Shown piece by piece: positions 32,901-36,694 of a stretch of DNA of 36,694 bases. This DNA comes from Chloroflexota bacterium (GTDB lineage: Bacteria > Chloroflexota > Anaerolineae > B4-G1 > SLSP01), in contig JAIOAS010000012.1 of assembly GCA_019873725.1 (NCBI GenBank), forward strand, positions 1 to 36,694, read 5' to 3'. Position numbers and translations under genes: made by a program. The notes under the pieces were generated by a model. It searched no databases. It was not told the DNA's origin and worked only from the letters and a program-made list of their open reading frames with translations. Positions within the stretch are counted from its first letter, which is position 1, and each line of letters starts with the position of its first letter.

Positions 32901-33226
32901 CCACCAACTATCAACAGGTCTAGCAGGTTCAGAGCCGGCCCATTCCAACCAGCATTACGCCCGGTCACGCCGAGACTACGCGCGCCCTCATGGGCTACCG
33001 TCGTCACCGAGGCCACTACCGCGGCGCCGCGACCGTACCACCCCTGTGTCGTCCCATCCTCGAAGCCATAGGTCGCAAGCACCACATCCGCCTGCGGCGC
33101 AAGGGGTTGCGCGACAGCGGGTTTGGCGGGAGCCACCGCCGGGGACAAAAGGCCAATCAGATAGGCCAGCACAACAAACAATGAGAGGCGTGTGCGCCAA
33201 TTCCGTTTCGCAGAAGTCTGTTGCAT
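29999..33226 (-). CDS. Secreted modular xylanase, CBM22-CBM22-GH10-CBM9-CBM9
   Basis: A 1075-residue extracellular endo-beta-1,4-xylanase. ATG 33226 has AAGGAG eight bases upstream. A signal peptide (about 1-40) is followed by two CBM22-like modules (about 50-198 and 201-349; both with YGFED, GRNAGWNGPAL-type and FYIDDVTI-type blocks). The GH10 barrel spans about 362-700: LTAENAMKPGPIQP, HGHTLVWHQQ, acid/base Glu498 (WDVVNEVID), nucleophile Glu604 (HITELDMSIY) and VTFWGMADDHTW. Two CBM9-like modules follow (about 705-880 and 885-1060; VDGKTEVLW, VEVFVDQNN twice). The C-terminus ends in YLPLVMRAYAP. CBM22 binds xylan and CBM9 chain ends (family knowledge). A LacI-type operator covers its promoter. 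Confidence 0.95.
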   Translation of the reverse strand: MQQTSAKRNWRTRLSLFVVLAYLIGLLSPAVAPAKPAVAQPLAPQADVVLATYGFEDGTTQGWYGRGAAVVASVTTVAHEGARSLGVTGRNAGWNGPALNLLDLLIVGGTYRISGCIRLAAGTASTRTNFAVEYKPVGGSTSWHWLGVENNTTDTAWACVSGSFEYTAEAETLTLYAESASATADFFIDDVAIVMTTPPTIATYGFEDNTPQGWYARGGTGIAVDVVTDPVHTGNYALRVTGRTGGWNGPALDVLNLLKVGATYQISGCIRLAEGLGPFRTNFALQYTIGGSSTYPWVGSDNNTTSTAWSCMTGSFKYTTQADALTLYAECSDASASFYIDDVTIIMTEPPTTAPPPPIQDFPSVYDFYKDDFLVGAAIEPAQLASERHVELFLKHFNSLTAENAMKPGPIQPTEGTFDWSGADTLAAFARANNVAIHGHTLVWHQQTADWMFQNDAGEWLTPTVENKQLVLDRLEDHIVAVVNRYKDVVNVWDVVNEVIDPAQPDCLRRSRWYELTGSDYISTAFTIAHREAPTATLILNDYGETDPAKRQCMYNVVKGLKDQGVPIDGIGMQMHINIQNPSAAAIEETIEMFAELGEVHITELDMSIYTNDTDSYTTVPPEVLIKQGYRYKEIFEVFRRHADKIGSVTFWGMADDHTWLSTWPINRINLPLLFDKDLQAKWAYWGIIDPSRLPPLIKEQLVSQATPVVDGKTEVLWEMLPWIDIGSTGAMTASFQTRWDAENNLYVIVKVEDPTVDAGDKVEVFVDQNNHKTATYEGDDRYYAFPSGTFQMDYVIITNTHGYVLEARLPLTATLAPGARLGFDVRVTDGSDNSVISWNDLTHSQLTSTANFGTLILIGEYKLTQAIKGTPVIDGRADAIWADANEINTDVWVMGTGGATAKVRTMWDEGHLYVYAIVSDTLLSKASANPWEEDSVEVFVDQNNAKTTSYESDDGQYRVNFDNDQSFNPAALTGTLRSETFIIPEDQTLLMEGSYIVEAAITLTAVMPQPGVLIGFDFQVNDDADGDGDRDSVAIWNDPTGQSWQNTSRIGVLQFVERPLRMLYLPLVMRAYAP

Positions 33227-33317
33227 CGTTTCATCTCCTTATTCTTAAATCTGAATAGAGTAACTATAGTCCGCCAATTGTCGTATGTGTAGATAGTCCT
33301 TCAATATTCTCAGTAGG

Positions 33318-33326
33318 CACCTCCTT
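33318..33326 (-). promoter_or_regulatory. Shine-Dalgarno-like motif without a gene in the xylanase leader
   Basis: On the minus strand AAGGAGGTG lies just after the operator and about 92 bases before the true start codon, which has its own AAGGAG. No plausible start codon follows at normal spacing. It parallels the motif at 6645-6652. Confidence 0.45.
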
Positions 33327-33330
33327 ATGT

Positions 33331-33344
33331 TGTGAACGTTCACA
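33331..33344 (-). promoter_or_regulatory. LacI-type operator 3 (xylanase)
   Basis: A perfect palindrome TGTGAACGTTCACA. Along the transcript it reads ATGTGAACGTTCACAAC. It starts 12 bases after the -10 box, exactly as at the regulator's own promoter. Confidence 0.78.
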
Positions 33345-33356
33345 TATCCCCTATAC

Positions 33357-33385
33357 AGTATAGCATAATTTTTCCGAATTTGGAA
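33357..33385 (-). promoter_or_regulatory. Promoter of the xylanase gene
   Basis: On the minus strand TATACT (33362-33357) with a weak TTCCAA (33385-33380) 17 bases upstream. Start of transcription would be near 33350, directly before the operator. Beyond it, 33386-33553 has no visible feature. Confidence 0.55.
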
Positions 33386-33553
33386 CTATTTTTCCGGTGA
33401 TATTTCTGAAAAATCTCAGGAAATCCTCTGTCGCGCCTGACATGAGCACACCCAACACGACACCCCCACCATTGACGCCTGCGCCGACTCCGGTATACTG
33501 GCGTGCGGTCGCACATAGCGCGATCCTGAAAGGAGTGTAACCGAACCTGTCAG

Positions 33554-33606
33554 AGACTACAAAAGTCTGAGCTGGTCCTCGTGAGACTTTTGCAGTCTGG
33601 CTCCTG
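33554..33606. repeat. Hairpin repeat upstream of mgsA (inverted copy of 34364-34416)
   Basis: AGACTACAAAAGTCTGA (33554-33570) pairs with TGAGACTTTTGCAGTCT (33582-33598), with one mismatch and one wobble. Positions 33578-33606 are the reverse complement of 34364-34392 with one difference. Confidence 0.75.
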
Positions 33607-33616
33607 CTTAAATTTC

Positions 33617-33738
33617 GATCTACTGAGACTACCTGACTAACGACTATCAGACCTGGATCGCCAGATCCAGAGCAGAACGGGGATCTGACGAGAGCATTTT
33701 TGGATCTACCGAGACTACCTGACTAACGACTATCAGAC
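33617..33738 (-). repeat. Two-hairpin GATC repeat, copy D, within a 36-bp direct repeat
   Basis: Read on the minus strand it runs GTAGATCCAAAAATGCTC, a decayed first hairpin, CAGATCCCCGTTCTG, then CTGGATCtggcGATCCAG (33670-33653). It is bounded by two 36-base direct repeats (33617-33652 and 33703-33738; GATCTACTGAGACTACCTGA...) that differ at one base. No gene is seen between the xylanase promoter and mgsA. Confidence 0.72.
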
Positions 33739-33758
33739 TACTCTTAGAGGAGGGAACG

Positions 33759-34310
33759 ATGAAATCGACAACACTACCGATGGGCACAAAGAAACACATC
33801 GCACTGGTGGCGCACGATAGCCGCAAGGACGATCTGCTGGAGTGGGTGCGCTTCAACCGCCTGTCACTGATCCAGCACGAGATCTACGCGACGGGCACGA
33901 CGGGCTGGCTGTTGCAGCGCGAGTTGGGGATCGAAGTCCACCGCATGCAGAGCGGCCCGCTCGGCGGCGACTTACAAATCGGCGCGAAAATCGCCGAAGG
34001 AGAAATCGACTTCCTGGTCTTTTTCTGGGATCCGCTGGAAGCGCAGCCGCACGATCCCGACGTGAAGGCGCTGTTGCGGCTGGCGGTGCTGTGGAACATC
34101 CCCGCCGCGACCAACCGGGCCTCGGCGGACTTCATGTTCTCGTCACCGCTGATGCACCAGGACTACGAGCGCATTGTGCCGGATTACGCGACGTACCAGC
34201 GCGAGCGGGAACTGCGAATGGCGCAGTTCGTGGCGGAGGAGTTGCAATCGGCCACCACGGACATTTCCGATGTCGCACCAGCCGACCTCACCCCGGAATC
34301 AGGGCAATGA
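33759..34310 (+). CDS. mgsA: Methylglyoxal synthase
   Basis: A 183-residue enzyme converting dihydroxyacetone phosphate to methylglyoxal and phosphate, a bypass relieving sugar-phosphate stress. GGAGGG precedes ATG 33759. Family blocks are all present at the E. coli positions: HIALVAHD (His19), YATGTTG, SGPLGGDLQ (catalytic Asp71), FFWDPLEAQPHDPDVKALLR (Asp91, His98, Asp101) and IPAATNRASADF. A roughly 30-residue C-terminal extension beyond the usual length is the only novelty. The gene stands alone between two inverted hairpin repeats. A high sugar flux from polysaccharide use would fit its role, but no shared control is visible. Confidence 0.95.
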   Translation: MKSTTLPMGTKKHIALVAHDSRKDDLLEWVRFNRLSLIQHEIYATGTTGWLLQRELGIEVHRMQSGPLGGDLQIGAKIAEGEIDFLVFFWDPLEAQPHDPDVKALLRLAVLWNIPAATNRASADFMFSSPLMHQDYERIVPDYATYQRERELRMAQFVAEELQSATTDISDVAPADLTPESGQ

Positions 34311-34363
34311 CTTGCGACAAGGCCAGCAACCACGCCACCCATAGCGCGTTGACAAGCGCGCCG

Positions 34364-34416
34364 CAGGAGCCAGACTACAAAAGTCTCACGAGTGCCAGAT
34401 GAGACTTTTGTAGTCT
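34364..34416. terminator. Long hairpin between convergent mgsA and the next gene
   Basis: AGACTACAAAAGTCTCA (34372-34388) and TGAGACTTTTGTAGTCT (34400-34416) form a perfect 17-bp stem with an 11-base loop, ending five bases before the stop of the minus-strand gene. It may stop transcription from both sides. Its left part is an inverted copy of 33578-33606. Confidence 0.65.
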
Positions 34417-34421
34417 TTGAC

Positions 34422-34934
34422 TCAACGGTCAAACGTCAACCATTTGGGCAACTTCCGTTTGACCGGTGGGTTTACCGCCTCGACTGCCCGAATGACGGCT
34501 TCACAGAACTTTTGCGCGGCTGCTTCCGGCCCCATCCCAACGTAGCCCCGTACCCGCCCCCGCGAATCGCCGATGACGCCAAAGACCTCCAAACCGGCAT
34601 CGCGCGTGAGTACCGACGTGTAGGCCCTGACACGGATGTCTTTCAAATCGGCGGACGTCAACACCACGCTGGAATCGTCTGTGGCGCGCACCCAGATAAG
34701 CTGCTGCGGCGTCAGCAGCATCCCTATGTAGACAGTCGCAGCGCTCTCGCCCTCTAACCAGGAAATCAGCCGGCCGGCAGCCTGCTTCGTAGAGGTGGTC
34801 TCACAACACATCAAGACTTCGATTTCCGGATCGCCCAACTGCTGCGCCTGGAAATAGTCCCGTATGGCCTGCGATAATACCGGGCGCAATTCGCTCACCC
34901 GACATTCGCGTGTAGTGCGGTGGTATGTACTCAT
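34422..34934 (-). CDS. Conserved-looking protein of unknown function
   Basis: A 170-residue soluble protein. ATG 34934 follows AGAGAG; an in-frame start at 35054 would run into the moeA gene. It begins with a helical part (about 12-30), contains two cysteines (EVLMCCETTST), and then strands LTPQQLIWVRATDD, VVLTSADLKDIRVR and LEVFGVIGDSRGRVRGYVGMG that could form a PH-like barrel, followed by a C-terminal helix (EAAAQKFCEAVIRAV). I do not recognise the family. It lies 56 bases after moeA on the same strand and could be co-transcribed. Confidence 0.65.
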   Translation of the reverse strand: MSTYHRTTRECRVSELRPVLSQAIRDYFQAQQLGDPEIEVLMCCETTSTKQAAGRLISWLEGESAATVYIGMLLTPQQLIWVRATDDSSVVLTSADLKDIRVRAYTSVLTRDAGLEVFGVIGDSRGRVRGYVGMGPEAAAQKFCEAVIRAVEAVNPPVKRKLPKWLTFDR

Positions 34935-34990
34935 CGTTTGCTCTCTGTGCTGAGTTCTAGAGCAGAATTCATCGCGCTTTTCCCACTTTC

Positions 34991-36280
34991 TCAGAACAGG
35001 CCGGTCTCGAACGGCAACACCTGAACACGCGCACCTGCCGGGGCGTGATCCCATTCTTCCGGGATGATCGCCAGGCCGTTGGATTGTACCATCGAGTTGA
35101 GGATGCCCGATCCCTGCTCGCCGGTGAGTACAGCGTGGAATCGGGGGTCCGCTTCCGCGCCATCCGGGCGGCGTTCGAGGCGCACGCGCACGTAGTGCCG
35201 CCGATCATCTTTGTGCGGGATGGCCTGATCCAAAATCGCCTCCAGGGTAGGTCGGCGCAAATCCGTCACGCCGAGCATCGTCAGGATCGCCGGACGGGCG
35301 AACAACTCGAACGATACCATCGCCGAGACCGGATTGCCCGGCATTCCTAACAGCGGTACTGTGTGTGGTACGCCGTTCACCTCCGCGGTGATGTAGCCGA
35401 AGGCCAGCGGTTTACCCGGCTTCATCCGCACGCGCCAGAAGGAGATTTCACCCTCGGCAGCCAGCACCTTTTTCACCACGTCGAAATCGCCCACCGAGAC
35501 CCCACCCGACGTCAGCAGCAAGTCCGCGCCCTGCGCCAGCCCCGCGTGGATTTTGGCGGTCAGGTCATCCACAGTGTCCCGCGCGATACCCAACATCAAC
35601 GGAAGGCCGCCACACTGAAGCACTTGGGCCGCATTCGAATAGCTGTTGGCATTGCGGATTTTGCCGGGCAACAGCGGCATATCGATGTCTACCAACTCAT
35701 CGCCGGTCGCCAGGATGGCGACACGCGGGCGGCGGATCACGGCGACTTCGCCATAGCCCAGAGCCGCCAGCATCCCGATCTCCTGTGGGCGAATGTGCGT
35801 GCCACGCGCCAGCGTGCGCTCACCCGCGCGCACGTCCTCTCCGGCCAAACGGACATTCGCGCCAACACGCATTTCGGCGAAGCAATCCACAAACTCGCCG
35901 TCCTGGTGCGTCTCCTCGAAGGGAATGACAGCATCCGCGCCTTCTGGCAACGGCGCACCGGTCATAATGCGGATCGCCGTCCCCGGCGTGACGCGCCGCG
36001 TGGCAACGTACCCGGCAGCCAGATTCTCAATCACACGCAGCCGTTTTGGCGACTCCGGCCCCGCGCCCGCGAGGTCGGCGGACTGCACGGCATAGCCGTC
36101 CATAGCGGTGTTGGCATGCGGTGGGATGTCGCCTGTGGCGATCACGTCCTCGGCCAGCACGCGGCCCAACGTCTCCAACACCGGTACTCGTTCCGCCTCC
36201 AACGGGTGGAACATCGCCAGCACCTTCTCCAACGCCGCTTCGACACTCAGCAGCGGGTAAAGTTCGGGTTCGGGTTTCAT
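34991..36280 (-). CDS. moeA: Molybdopterin molybdenumtransferase
   Basis: A 429-residue enzyme that inserts molybdate into adenylated molybdopterin. ATG 36280 has GGGAGG eight bases upstream; the in-frame start at 36313 lies inside the moaB gene. IPPHANTAMDGYAV (about 52-65) is the conserved active-site loop. RIMTGAPLPEGADAVIPFE, ILATGDELV, LLTSGGVSVGDFD and LGMPGNPVSAMVSFE complete the MoeA domains. It lies 14 bases after moaB, in one operon. A molybdoenzyme must exist elsewhere; none is in the window. Confidence 0.95.
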   Translation of the reverse strand: MKPEPELYPLLSVEAALEKVLAMFHPLEAERVPVLETLGRVLAEDVIATGDIPPHANTAMDGYAVQSADLAGAGPESPKRLRVIENLAAGYVATRRVTPGTAIRIMTGAPLPEGADAVIPFEETHQDGEFVDCFAEMRVGANVRLAGEDVRAGERTLARGTHIRPQEIGMLAALGYGEVAVIRRPRVAILATGDELVDIDMPLLPGKIRNANSYSNAAQVLQCGGLPLMLGIARDTVDDLTAKIHAGLAQGADLLLTSGGVSVGDFDVVKKVLAAEGEISFWRVRMKPGKPLAFGYITAEVNGVPHTVPLLGMPGNPVSAMVSFELFARPAILTMLGVTDLRRPTLEAILDQAIPHKDDRRHYVRVRLERRPDGAEADPRFHAVLTGEQGSGILNSMVQSNGLAIIPEEWDHAPAGARVQVLPFETGLF

Positions 36281-36294
36281 GAATAACGCCTCCC

Positions 36295-36694
36295 TTAACG
36301 CGCCACTTCCCACGCGAGATGTTGCAATTCCGGCGCGATGAGCTTTTCCCAGGCCAACTGGACCGCCGCCGGAGAGCCAGGCGTGGAGATGATGACTTTT
36401 CCCCGGTACGTGCCTGCCGTGGCCCGCGAGAACATCGCCGCAGAGCCAATCTGCTCGTAACTCAGCATGCGGAACAGCTCGCCAAATCCGACCAGATGTT
36501 TCTCCAATTTAGCAGACAAGACATCGATGGTCGTATCGCGCCGCGAGATGCCGGTACCACCGTTGAAGAGAATGATACGCGCCTCGCTGCCAGCCAGTTC
36601 ATCCAGCACAGCCAGGACCTGATCCGGCTCATCTTTGATCAGGCGGTAGGCGACCAGCCGGTGTCCTGCGGCGGCCAACGCAGCTTCAAGATAG
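36295..36694 (-). CDS. moaB: Molybdopterin adenylyltransferase, N-terminus missing
   Basis: The C-terminal 132 or so residues of a MoaB/MogA protein whose start lies beyond the right edge; the frame is open to 36694 ([16 protein letters not shown]). [19 protein letters not shown] is the MPT-binding signature, [18 protein letters not shown] and [16 protein letters not shown] follow. It activates molybdopterin with ATP before MoeA. MoaB and MogA cannot be fully separated from this part, but length and sequence favour MoaB. Confidence 0.9.
   Translation of the reverse strand, partial: YLEAALAAAGHRLVAYRLIKDEPDQVLAVLDELAGSEARIILFNGGTGISRRDTTIDVLSAKLEKHLVGFGELFRMLSYEQIGSAAMFSRATAGTYRGKVIISTPGSPAAVQLAWEKLIAPELQHLAWEVAR

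Noticed and set aside
35363-36286. Plus-strand 307-codon open frame
   Set aside because: Antisense to moeA, which is complete with all conserved blocks.

Overview
The window looks like a chromosomal segment of a plant-polysaccharide-degrading, probably anaerobic bacterium, most likely a Chloroflexota (Anaerolineae-like) lineage. This is inference from gene content: a Tat-type lipoprotein solute-binding protein, a large modular GH10 xylanase ending in a YLPLVMR-type tail, GH9 and LacI genes, a group 3-type NiFe hydrogenase, MazF/PemK toxins, and many dispersed palindromic intergenic repeats. No rRNA or marker gene proves the phylum.

Layout. 1-494: start of a secreted glycoside-hydrolase-like gene running off the left edge. 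495-929: repeat-rich spacer ending in a strong promoter. 930-4031: tight operon of a DnaA-domain-I/phage-O-like protein plus the small and large subunits of a soluble NiFe hydrogenase. 4135-6426: two convergent LacI-family regulators with promoters and operators. 6521-12771: a five-gene peptide/opine-type ABC importer (lipoprotein, two permeases, two ATPases), here probably for oligosaccharides, closed by a terminator. 12863-16717: one reading frame joining an MFS transporter to a GH9 glucanase through a 15-bp tandem repeat. 16750-17861: two toxin-antitoxin modules lying tail to tail with one base between them. 18332-24008: YcaQ-type DNA glycosylase, tRNA-Val, pRiA4b-like protein, histidine kinase and response regulator, nitroreductase. 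24223-29683: minus-strand genes (GNAT, methyltransferase, VirB11/PilT-like ATPase, SPFH protein, glycosyltransferase, second GNAT-like protein). 29999-33385: secreted CBM22-CBM22-GH10-CBM9-CBM9 xylanase with its promoter and operator. 33759-34310: methylglyoxal synthase bracketed by inverted repeats. 34422-36694: small conserved protein, MoeA and a truncated MoaB.

How it fits together. The strongest system-level signal is a xylan/oligosaccharide regulon. The second LacI-type regulator carries the E. coli LacI recognition helix (VSYQTVSRV). The 14-bp palindrome TGTGA-N4-TCACA, the same half-site and spacing as the symmetric lac operator, occurs just downstream of three predicted -10 boxes: that of the regulator gene itself, of the ABC importer, and of the GH10 xylanase 27 kb away. 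Extracellular xylanase would release oligosaccharides, the ABC importer would take them up, and the MFS-GH9 protein and other sugar genes may act on related glucans.

The window is also rich in non-coding structure: a two-hairpin repeat family whose stems vary by compensatory change, four tandem GGGCGATTT hairpins, a repeat inserted in frame in a histidine kinase, and Shine-Dalgarno-like sites in leaders that precede no gene.
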